From contig NC_077245.1 of NCBI RefSeq assembly GCF_947179165.1, positions 43,947,286 through 44,011,285 on the forward strand: DNA of 64,000 bases, written 5' to 3'. The translations under genes and the position numbers were made by a program. Position 1 is the stretch's first letter. Every line of letters starts with the position of its first letter. Under the pieces are notes generated by a model. It saw only the letters and a program-made list of their open reading frames with translations, was not told the DNA's origin and ran no database searches. Positions 23,681-35,559 of the stretch are shown here, in pieces. This DNA comes from Solanum dulcamara (taxonomy: Eukaryota; Streptophyta; Magnoliopsida; Solanales; Solanaceae).

Positions 23681-26600
23681 CTATGTAACTTTCTCAACAA
23701 ATTGATTCCTCCACAGGACTTTAACTGAGGCGATCTCTTTATTCCTCAATTTGCGGATTTGGCGATCAAGAATTTGGACCAGAACCTCTTCATAGGATAA
23801 GCTTTCCTTAACTCCGATACTATCAATGGGGACTACCAACGAGGGATCTCCCAAGCACTTTTTCAACATCAAAACGTGGAACACTGGATGAATAGAGGCT
23901 AGCTCTAAGGGTAACTCCAACTCATAGGCAACACTCCCAATTCACCTCGAAATCTGGTAAGGACCAATATATCGAGGACTGAGCTTCCCTTTCCTTCCAA
24001 ACCTTATGATACCCTTCATGGGTGACACTTTCAAATACACCCAATCACCCACCTCAAACTCCAAGTCTCTTCTCCTTACATCGGTGTAAGATTTTTGGCA
24101 GCTTTAGGCTGTCTTTAGCCTATCTTGGATAACTCTCACCTTCTCCATTGCTTGGTGAACAAAGTCAGGCCAATCAACGCAATCTCACCAACTTCAAACC
24201 ACCCAATGGGCAATCTACACCTCCTCCCATACAAAGCTTCATACGGAGCCATTTGGATGGTTGCATGATAGCTATTGTTGTACGCAAACTCTATAAGAGG
24301 TAAGTGGTCATCCTAATTTTCCTTGAAGTCAAGCACACATGCCCTCAACATATCTTCCAATGTCTGGATGGTGTACTCTGCCTGGCCATCTGTTTGGGGA
24401 TGGAAGGCTGTACTCAATTTCACCCTCGAACCCAGTCCCTTCTGAAAGGATTTCCAAAATTGAGAAGTGAATTGAGCTCTTCTATCTGAGATGATAGACA
24501 AAGGGACCCCATGCAATCTGACGATCTCCTGTATGTACAACTTTGCATAATCTTCTGCGGTGTCAGTAGTCTTAACCGCCAAGAAGTGAGCTGATTTTGT
24601 CATTCTATCCACAATCACCCAAATGGAATCGTGTTGCTTTCGGGACCTCAGCAAGCCTGTAATAAAGTCCATGTTGATCATCTCCCACTTCCACTCCGGA
24701 ATTTCTATGTTTTGGGCTAAACCACATGGCCTTTGATGCTCCACCTTCACCTGTTGGCAATTCGGGCACTTGGAAACAAATTCCGCAATATCCCTCTTCA
24801 TCCCACTCCACCAATAGATTTCCCTCAATTCATGATACATTTTCGTAGAGCCTAGATGAATAGAGTATCTGGAACTGTGCGCTTCATCCATAATTCTCTC
24901 TTGAACATCATCGACATCAGGTACACACAATCTACTTTGGTACCTCAACACACCATCTCCCCCTTTGGTGAAAACCATCACCCCTTATTTGTGAACCACT
25001 TCCTTCAACCGAAGGAGGATGGGATCCTGATCTTCTTTCTCCTTTACCTCTGCTACAAGTGAGGACGTAGCCCTATCTCGAACGTTTACTCCACCTTCAT
25101 TATTCTCTTCGAGTCTAACTCCCAATCGGGCTAATCTATGTACCTCATTTGCTAATCCCCTCCTTCCCTCCTCTACATGGTTAGTGCTACCCATAGACAA
25201 CCTGCTAAGAGCATCAGCAACAACATTAGCTTTACCTGGATGGTAGATGATGCTCATATCATAGTCCTTGAATAGCTCGAGCTATCTCATTTGCCTAAGG
25301 TTGAGTTACTTCTGGCTAAAGATGTATTGTAAGCTCTTGTGATCGATGAATACATCAATATGCACTCCATACAGGTAGTGGCGCTAGATTTTAAGCGCAA
25401 ACACCACCGTTGCCAGCTCAAGGTCATGAGTTGGGTAATTCCTCTCATGAACCTTAAGCTATCTTGAAGCATAGGCTATCACCTTCCCCCTTTGTATCAA
25501 CACACAACCCAAACCAATTCTGGATGCATCACAATAGATTACAAAACCCTCTGTACCATCGAGCAATGTTAGAACAGGAGAAGTGGTTAGCTTGGTCTTC
25601 AATTTCTAGAAACTCTCCTCACAAGCATCGGACCATTAGAACTTAGGCTTCTTTTGAGTCAGCTTAGTCAATGGTGATGATATGGATGAGAATCTCTCTA
25701 CAAACCTTCGATAATAGCCAGCCAAACCCAAGAAGCTCCTTATCTCTGTCGGGGATGTGGGTCTGGGCCAATTCTTCACAGCTTCAATCTTTTGAGCGTC
25801 AACCTGAATGCCATCTCCAGATACAATATGGCCTAAGAAGGCCACTGATGCAAGCCAAAATTCACATTTAGAGAACTTCGCATACAATACCTAGTCTCTC
25901 AAGGTTTGTAAAACGACTCTAAGATGATAGGCGTGCTCCTCTTCATTCTTGGAGTAGACCAGAATATCATCTATGAATACAATCACAAACATATCAAGAT
26001 ATGGTTTAAACACTCTGTTCATAAGATCTATAAAAGTTGCGGGGGCATTAGTCAGCCCAAAGGACATGACCAAAAATTCAAAGTGGCCATAACGAGTCCA
26101 AAAAGCGGTCTTCGGAATATCACATTCCTTCACCTTCAACTGATGGTAGCCGGATCTCAGGTCTATCTTTGAGAAACACGTGGCACCCTGAAGTTGATCA
26201 AATAAATCATCTATTTTGGGGAGAGGGTATTTGTTCTTTACAGTGACCTTATTCAGCTACTTGTAGTCAATACACATTCTAAGGGACCCATCCTTCTTTC
26301 GCACGAATAGGATCGGAGCACCTCATGGTGAGACACTCGGCCTAATGAATCCCTTATCTAACAAGTCCTTCAATTGTTCTTTCAACTCCTTCAACTTGGC
26401 TGGAGCCATTCTATATGGAGGGATTGAGATAGGCTGGGTGTCAGGAAGAACATCAATTCTGAAGTCGATTTCCCTATCAGGAGGGACTCCAGGCAGATCC
26501 TTGGGAAAGACGTCGGGAAACTCATTGACAATTGGGACCGACTCGAGAGATGGAGACTCAACATTGCCATCTTTTACTCGGATAATGTGATAGATACACC

Positions 26601-28298
26601 CTTTTGAGATTAGCTTCCTGGTCCTAAGGTAAGAAATAAACTTACCCTTAGGCGTAACAGGACTACCCCTCCACTCTATGATAGCTTCGTTCGGGAATTT
26701 GAATTTGACAACTTGAGTTCTACAATCAATAGAGGCATAACAGACATAAAGTCAGTCCATGCCAAGGATCACATCAAAATCAACCATGTCCAACTCAACT
26801 AGGTCAGCCAAGGTATCCTTGTGATGAATTAACACAGTGCAATCTCTATAGACTCTCTCAGCTAAGACAGAATCACCGACCGGAGTAGCTACACGGAAAG
26901 GCTCAAGAAGGCATTCAAGAATTTTATTAAATTTATTAGCCACGTAAGGAGTCACAAAGGATAGGGTGGAACCCGGATCCATCAATACATAACAATCAAG
27001 AGAAGAGACTCGAATCATACCCGTCACGACGTTAGGAGAGTTCTCTTGATCTTGGCGACTACCCATGGCATATAAATGGTTTGTACCTCCCCTTGTGCCT
27101 GAAGTAGTGCCCCTCTGATCACCCCTAGTCGGTGGTGCAGTAGTAGAGAACTGGGCTCTATCTCCCCATGTTGGACACTCTCTCTGAAAATGGTTTATTT
27201 GGCCGCACTTATAACAACCGGCCCTCCCCGCTCTGCACTCTCCCAAGTGAAGTTTACCACACTTGACGCATGGTGGCTTCCCTTGCGAACCTTGACCCAC
27301 GCTAGCTTGTGATTGAGAACCCTGGGGTCTAAAATTCTGGTGACTCTATCCTTGCCGGTCATACCTTTTCTACAGCATAGGTGCACTTGCGGTAGATGAG
27401 GCATAATTGGGAGACCTCTTCTGGAAGAAGGACCTATTGCCCTTGTTTTGCCTCTGCTCATTCTCATGCCCAGCTGATCTTGCCTTTTTGCTCAGATGCT
27501 CCTCTCTGTCCTTTTTCTTCTCATCCTTCACCTGTTGAGCATACACCATTAGTCTGGAAATATCCATATCGGAGATCAACAATGCTGCTTTGCACTCCTT
27601 CTTCACATGCCTCCCTAACCCGGAGATGAACTTCCTCATCTTTGACCTCATATCTGGGATCATTTCTGGAGCATACCTGGACAGCTGGATGAACTTCAGG
27701 CCATACTCCTTAACTGTCATGCCTTCCTGTTTCAAATTTACTAACTCCTCCACCTTTGCTTCCCTCAATTCTCGGGGAAAGAAGTACTCAAGAAAGGCTC
27801 CCTCAAATTCATCTCACCTAGCAGGTTCAGCATCCTCACCCCTACCCTGTTCCCATTGGCTATACCAAATGTTCGCCACATCTTTGAGTTGATAGGATTC
27901 CAACTCAACCCCCTCAATTTCCGTAGCATGCATAGCTTTCAGAATTTTCCACATCTCATCAATAAATTTTTTGGGGTCTTCATCAACCTTAGAACCCGTG
28001 AATGCCTGTGGATCATTCTTAGAAAGTCTCAAATTCTGGCTACAACAGACGGCTCTTGGGAACTAGAGCTGGGAGTTGGTGAACTCTGGTTACCATTTTG
28101 GGCAGCCACTAATTGAGTGAGCATTGCAATTGCCCCTCGAAATTCTGCCTCTGATGTGGTTGCAGGCGGAGTAGCAGGCACTTGAGGTGCCTCCACATAT
28201 CTCGCAGGTCGGCCTCTAGCCCTTGCTGGGCGTACCTCTGACTAGGGCATCTCGGCGTTATCAACATTTCTCTGGCTAGCCGTACGTTTAGGAGGTAT
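23681..28298 (-). pseudogene. E3 gag-pol polyprotein pseudogene (Ty3/gypsy)
   Basis: The minus-strand reading starts where the gag start should be (28296-28298), but the codon is ATA instead of ATG; the next residues (PPKRT) match the usual gypsy gag start. Capsid spans about 27370-28032. CCHC knuckles lie at about 27235-27270 (CVKCGKLHLGEC) and 27175-27216 (CYKCGQINHFQREC). The protease motif MDPGSTLSF is near 26979. RT is at about 25891-26480 with FIDDILVYS, and [11 protein letters not shown] marks the RT/RNase H junction. RNase H is at about 25260-25600, integrase at 24313-25000 (HH at SSRYSIHLG, CPNCQ, core acids in DRMTKSAHF, ISDRRAQF and DGQAE), and the tail with VHPVFHVLMLKKC at 23681-23920. 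In-frame stops lie near 25884, 25636, 25605, 25460, 25388, 25305 and 25285. I noticed mainly point mutations rather than large deletions. Confidence 0.92.
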
Positions 28299-28498
28299 TA
28301 TCTGTAACGTACAAACGCACGAATTAGAAAGGAGTTTTATAGAGTTTAACTCTATCGCACGAAGTCAGAGTATGAAAGAAGTGAAATAATTCCTAATGTC
28401 CTATAGCCTCCTACTTATAAGTGTGGTGCACAACACACACATAAGCAAGACTCTACTAGACACGGCTTCATAGACTCCCTAGGACACTTGAACTCTAG

Positions 28499-28510
28499 GC
28501 TCTGATACCA
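28499..28510 (-). other. E3 primer-binding site (initiator Met tRNA)
   Basis: On the minus strand it reads TGGTATCAGAGC, the exact 12-nt complement used by plant elements primed by initiator methionine tRNA. It lies four bases inside the 5' LTR boundary. Confidence 0.92.
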
Positions 28511-28514
28511 TGTT

Positions 28515-30942
28515 TGTTATGCCCCGGGAGGGTACCCTAGGCATGGCCGGCACTCAAAGGCCATTTCTGACCTCCGAGTGAACCACCTGGTCCAGTCATA
28601 CATTCATTCAATCATATTTTCTTAGCGGAAACTCAATTAAGGGTATACTGTTCATAAGTTAGGGCCAAAGGCCAAACAATCATCAACTCAACAAGAAATT
28701 TTAAAAAGGGATACTCAAAAGGACAATTCAACATTTCTACACTCCGGTCAATGAAGCCTCTATCTACAATCTAGAAGGTGCCCATGCCAATAATCAAAAT
28801 AAAGGAAATGACAACACACTATACAAGAAAGCTCAACATCCTCTGGAAACTAGGAGGACTCACCAACTAGCTGAGAGTGTATGTGGATCTTCAACGGAGT
28901 GCCGGTTGATGATCTCTAGTACATGTCTCTGCATCATGAAATGATATAGGCCAAATGGCGTCAGTACATGGAATGTACGAGTATGTAAAATGGCCGAATA
29001 CAACGAACATCAAGGGAGAATCAATCAACTCGGAATCTCAACTCAAAAGGGATAACAACTCAATCACATGTCCTAAGTCTAAACAAGGATATGATTTAGA
29101 TGGGACCAATCACATACAATTCAACTCAATCTGACTCAGAATACTAGCAAGTCCTATTTGAGAGTTTCTCTTACCCGACAACTATCACTTATGAGCCAGT
29201 GAAAGTACAATAAACCAACGTTGTTGCTGCGTCCGTTCATACTTTGCCAGGGTATGAACGAATCAACCAATCATGGATCCAATCCAACCAAGTCCTATAA
29301 TATCAGGAAAAATATCTCGGGGAAGCATCCGACTTTAACGGTTCAATCCCCCCTACATTTGGCGACGTAGTTAATGGGTTCGAGTATGGACTATACCCTT
29401 GCCCAATTCGGTGTTCGATACTCCTCCCAAGACTCAATGCTCATAAAACTCCATCCAATCAACTCAATCAAATCATATCGACAAGTCTCATTACAACCTT
29501 GTCAACTCATCAACTCTATCACGCTCAAATCTCTCTCAATCATACTATCCGATCAATCTCAATCATATCTTTCAAAAGAAATTTTAAAAGCACATTTATA
29601 GCAACATATAGACATAACCAATCATTTACTCCATCCATTTGAGAAATCCTTGAGACTCATCACAACTTCAAGACTTTAAATCACACAATAAAATAGGCAA
29701 CACTTCTTAAGAAAACAACATCTTTTATCATAATCCACATAGTTAAGAAGATCAATAAAATGTATTATAACAACTCATTTCCATCAACTCATACTCACAT
29801 AAGGGCTCATTTTAGGAACTTCCTAGCTCAACAACATCAACACATATAGAATCAAATAAATTGGGGACAAAACTCATTCAATCATAAACCATACCAAGAA
29901 ACTCCATTTTCATGGACATCTAACCTCAAAGCAAGAGTAGGGCACATAGGTGGACTCAACCCATGTTTTGGATAGCTTTACATACCTTAGAATAGACTCT
30001 TGAAGAAACCTTGTTGTTGGGTCTTCAATGGAAAGCTTGAAGTCTTGAAGCTCTTGGAACAATCTCTTGTTGGAAATAGAGAAGAAGAAGAAGATGAAGA
30101 GGAGAGAATTTTCTAGGGCTTTTCTAGAGAGAGAGTGGGGGCTGAAAAATGTGTCTCCAAATGCTCAAGGAGGATACATATATAATTTGGGACAATTCCC
30201 AAATTGCCCCTTCTCAAAGTTCTGAAAAATAGACAAAAATGCACCTGGCGCGATAGTGGTGCATCGCGCCATTGCAGCACCAGGCTGATTATGCCTAAAA
30301 CCTGCACACCTCATAGTGGCGCGCCGCGCTAGAGACCCAACTACTGAGGCATGCTTTTGGCGCGATAGTGGTGCGTCGCGCCCTTATAGCGCCAAGGCCA
30401 ATATTTTCTCGGGGTTCTAGAAATTGGCTTGAAAAACCCTGCACACCTTTTAATGGCGCGCCGCGCCAGAGACCAAACTATTGAGGCATGTTTCTGGCGC
30501 GATAGTGGCGCGTCACGCCACTGCGGAGCCAAGCCCAGTTTTCCAGCAATTGCAACCCAGGCCTGGAAATCTCTGTTATGCTAGTTCATCTTAGGATCGT
30601 CATTTCTTTTGACTCCAAACTCCAAAATGTACATTCTTGGTGGCGTTGGAAAGAAGACTCAACGACCATTAATTTAATAGATCGTGGGCCACCCAGATTA
30701 TCATATATCAAAAGATAGGGTCGTTAGAAGTCAACCCCTCATGCGAACTCCTCCTCAAACTTAGTCACGACGAATCTTTTGGACTTGGCTTGGTCCTAGG
30801 GGTCCTTTGTGACCCCACATCACCTCTAACACTTCTCAATTTCTCAAGGACTCGTCTTAACTCATGCAAATGACTCGAGTTCGACCCTACCCGAATACAA
30901 GAAGGGTCCGAATCTTAGGGAAAAATTTTGAGAGGTGTTACA
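28515..30942 (-). mobile_element. E3 5' LTR (2428 bp)
   Basis: It aligns over its full length with 20994-23445, with few indels. It holds the second copy of the palindrome/hairpin module (28929-28981) and the second GC-rich dyad cassette (30246-30535). It ends GAGGTGTTACA next to ATATC. Confidence 0.93.
30246..30535. repeat. GC-rich dyad repeat cassette in E3 5' LTR
   Basis: Counterpart of 22738-23030 with three dyads (TGGCGCGATAGTGG type at about 30247, 30358 and 30497). The two cassettes differ at several bases yet keep most GGCGC/GCGCC arms. Confidence 0.85.
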
Positions 30943-30947
30943 ATATC

Positions 30948-32878
30948 TAACTAACCAGTGTAAATAATAGTAATAACTAATAAATATGTTGTCTTAATGT
31001 CTAAAAAGAAAGACATGAGAAAATAAGAGGATCTAAGACACCCAAATGGAAATAGCTCACCCTCAGATACTAGAGCGAACTCAACTAAATGCGCGGTCTG
31101 GTCGACACCTCTGGATCGTAGGTTGCACTGAAAAGAAAGTTCAGGATTAGCATCAATGCAAACACTATGTACTGATAGGCTTCATAGGCCGACTAAGATT
31201 AGTAACAAATATATAATTATGGTTACAAAACATTTAGGCATGCATTTGCACATAGTTAACACATAAGCACATTTAGCACCAATCCACAAGTCCTCAGCTA
31301 GCACATATAATCATGAAACACTGAACAAACTCATTTATCAATTTAACACATCATTAAAATCATCACATGCTTGTCAAAATGCAACAAGTCAATTCAATAT
31401 ACTTGTCATGACGCAATAGGGTAATTCAACATCAACATACCAATAAATCAAATTGTAATCATATCCATCCTAGCCTTGCAGTTGCATAATCACTACACCT
31501 ACCAGGAATCAATCACATACTCTCGAAATCGTCAGCCTCACTTTTATTTGTACACATATGCTAATGAAAATTATGTTTACCCATCAAGACTTGACATTCA
31601 TAGGAATCTAGATGTACATGTACTATACCGATGTGGTACTCGTTCCCACACAACGGCTCATCCATAAGCTCACATCGGACTCAAGTCACTCATCATCCGT
31701 ATAGTGATTATGTACTCACTATATCTGCATATTTCAATATCCTACCTCTTCAATTACCTCTCAAGACAACATATCAAGCATAATAGCCACAATATCATCA
31801 TTCAATAACATCTAATTACAAGTTCATAAGTCATAATATCAATATTAATCAATTCAGTAGTTTGCATGCCAAATCATACTATCAACACTAAGTTTTATCA
31901 AACAACCAATACCTATTTTCAAAGATCAAATCAACATGCAATACAACTTACATTACATATTGGCAACTTAGCAAAGTCTACTCCAAGTAAATCTTAACCT
32001 ACCTTAATCGACAAATTGGAAGCGAACAAGCTAAATTGTCGGAGCTTTTCTTTTTTCAATACCTCAGAATGCTCAAAGTCTAATAAAAAAAGTATAAGAT
32101 TACTCTAATACTCTATTTTATTCAAAAAAAAGTTCTTAGGTTTTAAAACTCACTTAATTCTATCATTTTAGAAGGTGTAACAAATAATTAACGAGATATT
32201 TATCTAACTGAAGGTTTATGATCAAGCCAATACCATTCATGGGGTTAGATAAATTCATCCTTGATTCCTTGGTTTAGGACCTTTATCTAAACAGAGGTTC
32301 TCTTGAATAATTTATATTTTTAAGAACTCCTTTTTACGGGGTTTCTAAATTCCCCCAATACTAAAAAATAAGTCTATATTAATTATTCAATGCTAGAAGA
32401 TCATATTTAATAGAAAGCAATTGGAAGCATGCATAAACACCCTAACTTTACATCCTTCCCTAGAAATTATAACCCAAAGTTTTAACTTACAAGGTTCTAC
32501 GAAAAATTCACCCATCAATTCTATGAAAAAAATAATTCTAAAGGAAAAGACGGATAAACATTACTTACCTCAAGAGAGAATAATACTAAGGCTTGAAAAG
32601 GTCGCTCTAGGTGTTCTATGGTCGAATATTATAAGTTATGATCAAGATTTAAATAAAAACCTGACTTAAACATGAGATAAAAAATTCTGACTTCTCTAAA
32701 GCGAAGGTCACTATAGCGAACAAAGCCTTTGCTATAGTGAAGTCTCGCAGCTTCGAAAGACTGACAGATTTTTTTCACTTTATTCATTTTTATTATTTTT
32801 GCTAATTCTCAAACCGTGGAGACCTATGCAAGATTAGTATGTTCTTAAATAACTATACCAATGGGAAATGTCATTACG
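30948..32878 (-). mobile_element. E6 LTR, part 2 of 2 (probable solo LTR)
   Basis: This continues the LTR interrupted by E3. The block at 31128-31170 (CTGAA-loop-TTCAG followed by GTACTGATAGG) corresponds to the module in the other LTRs, and CTATAGCGAA words occur near 32710. I place the end at about 32878, where the left flank GATTA (20738-20742) compares with GATAA (32879-32883), 4 of 5 bases. No gypsy coding is found, so it is probably a solo LTR. End position uncertain. Confidence 0.55.
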
Positions 32879-32883
32879 GATAA

Positions 32884-33239
32884 TAGAAAAGATTCTTTTT
32901 AGCGAGCTTGAGAATTGATGTGTATTCAAATCATGGGAGCTAAAAATTGACCCGATATGATTATATGTGTGACGTTATTATTATTGTGATCAAAGAAGCA
33001 ATATCAAATATGCCCCTAGAAAGATTGGAAGTAGTCAGAGCGGTAATTCTTATCTCATGTAATTTTTTGTGATAAAATATCAATTGAAGTGGAAGGTTTC
33101 CTCAACCAACAAGGGATAGGGTCAACTACTTAAGCAAGTAATATTGAACATGTTTTTCATCTCTTCTCAAAATATAAGTGGGTTAGTTCTTTGTAAAACT
33201 GTGCTCAATGTGACCCGATTCAACGCCAAAAATTGGTTT
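32884..33239. other. Intergenic, nothing recognised
   Basis: Mixed AT-rich sequence with no reading frame, repeat or RNA that I can support. Confidence 0.5.
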
Positions 33240-33660
33240 GTCTCTACCATAAAGAATTGATATTTTCTAAAAACGATAAATCACAATAATTAATAATTTA
33301 AAATATTAAAAATAAGTATAAAAGATTTGATTGACTCTCGAAATTACTGCATAAATTGGGATAGAGGGAATAACATATATTATTTGAAAATGCTATAAAT
33401 ATTATAAATTATAATAATTATATTAATTAACAACTTAAATATTTAAAGAAATGTTAAAAATTTTGATGACTCTCAAAAGTCTTATTGGTTCAGCATAAAT
33501 TGGAACAGAGAGAGTAACATTTATTATTTGAAAATTACGTAGAAAGTATTATAAATCACAATAATTAACAACATAAAATATTTTAAAATTATACAAAAAA
33601 TTTGATTGACTCTCTTATTTTTTTGTGTCACATAAATTAGAACAGAAAGGGTGATATATA
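33240..33660. repeat. AT-rich tandem repeat, three ~140-bp units
   Basis: Each unit carries GATTGACTCTC (about 33328, 33464, 33603), then CATAAATTGGGA/ACAGAG, then TAACATATATTATTTGAAAA and an ATAATTAACAAC block. The units are imperfect. The GGGAtaGAGGGAGTAA-like word resembles ends of Stowaway-type MITEs, but I see no clean inverted ends. Confidence 0.7.
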
Positions 33661-35167
33661 TTAGGCCCATACTGGCATGAGCTCCTGTATCCAGTCTTAT
33701 GAGAGGGAGTTAGCACACAACAGATCGACATGCCTGCATGGCATTAAAGGGTGTTAATGGGTCGCAATTTTGACCTTTTTGAAAAACCTACTTAAAGAGA
33801 CAAAACATTTTTATGACTTTTAGAAAAATATCTAAAACTGAGTCATTACTTAATTTTTTTAAGACAAATAAGAAAAAACTTTATTATTTTTAAAATATTT
33901 AACAAAAACAATCTTTTAAAAATTCAAAGATCTTGGTAAGGTATCAAACAGCATTTTAAAAAAGATTTTACGCACTTCAAAATATTTACAAACATGTTAT
34001 TTACCAGCGATATAGCAGTCATAATCATTTGTCTAACTTAGAAAATTACTTTTTTAAAAAAACAAAAAACTAATAGTAAACGTAACTTATTCCAAAATTA
34101 TCTTTCTTAATTTTGAGAAAAGAGAGTAAATTATGTGAAGAGATATACAATTTCTGATTTTTAATAATAAACCATGATACTTAAAGAAATTTGAATGAAA
34201 TTTATATTAAGGCAAAAAAGACCATAATTAAGAAGATGACTTGTCTTAAGAGAATTCAACTAAACTACTTTTAGAGTTAGTTAGGAAACAAACACATATA
34301 ATTACAAGTATATCAAATAAAAAAAAATAAAAAATACACATTTTATTTTACCATAATCTCTAAAATTCTCTACCATTTAAAAAAATTATAAAAAATCTGT
34401 TGTCGGACACATCACTATCCTCTCTCGGATACATCTATATCCCCTCTCGGATACATCCTAATCCCCTCTTGGATTCATCCCTCGCCCCTCAGAGCCGTTT
34501 CTTTTTCCGTCCCCCCGCCCCGGCATCCCTCTCATTAAGTAATTTATCATTTGCAATCTATGAGCTATGTATCCGCAGATTTTCTCATGTATTTGAGATT
34601 CTGTAAATTTAAGGAATTTTTATAATTTGAGAAAAAATTATGATGTATTTATTTCTTAACACCATGGGATATATGTAATTTCAAAAAATATCTTGGGTCG
34701 TCGACGCAGATTGCTGAGAATAATTTTGGGCTGAAAGTCCATTTCTTGAGAATTTGTTGGATCTCTAAATTTTATGGTATGTTGGCCCATTTTTTTGCTT
34801 GCTAAACCCATATATCAGCTTCATTTAACTTGTACATCACCTTTGTTTTTTGTATATCATTCCTTTTTGTACTTCGTATATAAACCTTTTGACCTATGTA
34901 CAAGTCCTTTTTGGACTTGGTTGAGGTTGATTTCAAGATAGTTGGGTTTGGACCAACAAAAATGCAAAAAAGAGGGTCCATTGAACTTATTTGAAGGATA
35001 TCATGCAAAGAATAAGAAAAAGTAATGAGAATTCTTAAGAACACATGAACAGATTTCATGCAAATGTGCAATCGAAGGACTAAGTAAAATTATTCTATTC
35101 AAATATTAGCACATCAAAGATTAGGACACATGAACAAATTTCAATTTTAAAACTAAAACTAACTTGA
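33661..35167. other. AT-rich intergenic with a short CTCGGATACATC repeat
   Basis: No gene is supported. At 34418-34475 a ~25-bp unit (CCCCTCTCGGATACATC) is repeated about three times. Poly-A/T-rich stretches fill 33780-34390. A minus-strand open stretch at 34802-35071 has no recognisable domain. Confidence 0.5.
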
Positions 35168-35522
35168 TGTTATAAAATAAAGATTAAATACTAAAATTGA
35201 ATTAGTAATAAAAAGAAAATCAAGAAAGAAGGGAATAGTAGAGAAAAATGAAGTAGGAAACTTGTTTTCCTTAGATTTTTTTTTGTGTGTATTTTCTATC
35301 AACATTACAATGCCTTTTATTGGCATAAAAAAGGTATAATGAGGGTATAATGGACATTCATAATTATTTAAAATAATCCCCTTTGAATGTCCACATAAAA
35401 TAAAAGTTATAGTGAAAGAACAAATATATATAATTATTCTAATACTCATTGTTTGTTGCCTCATTAAAAATCTTACAAGGAAAATCCATTGCGACAAAAC
35501 CTCATTAGGAAAACATATTACA
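35168..35522 (-). mobile_element. Copia 3' LTR (355 bp)
   Basis: It begins TGTTATAAAATAAAG and ends CATATTACA. The following GCATATTAACTCCCACTGATG is the complement of a purine-rich priming tract. It matches 40786-40976 over its first half. Confidence 0.85.
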
Positions 35523-35559
35523 ACGCATATTAACTCCCACTGATGAGAACATCAATCCA

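Larger units (their letters stand above)
20994..30942 (-). mobile_element. E3: nearly complete Ty3/gypsy retrotransposon
   Basis: The 9949-bp element has the perfect target duplication ATATC (20989-20993 and 30943-30947). It has two LTRs (20994-23445 and 28515-30942), an initiator-methionine tRNA primer site, a polypurine tract and all gypsy domains in order on the minus strand. It is nested in E6. The coding region is full length but has several stop codons and lacks its gag ATG, so it is non-autonomous now. It is the best-preserved element in the window. Confidence 0.95.

Noticed and set aside
34802..35071. Minus-strand open frame of 90 codons
   Set aside because: No recognisable domain and AT-rich surroundings; not supported as a gene.
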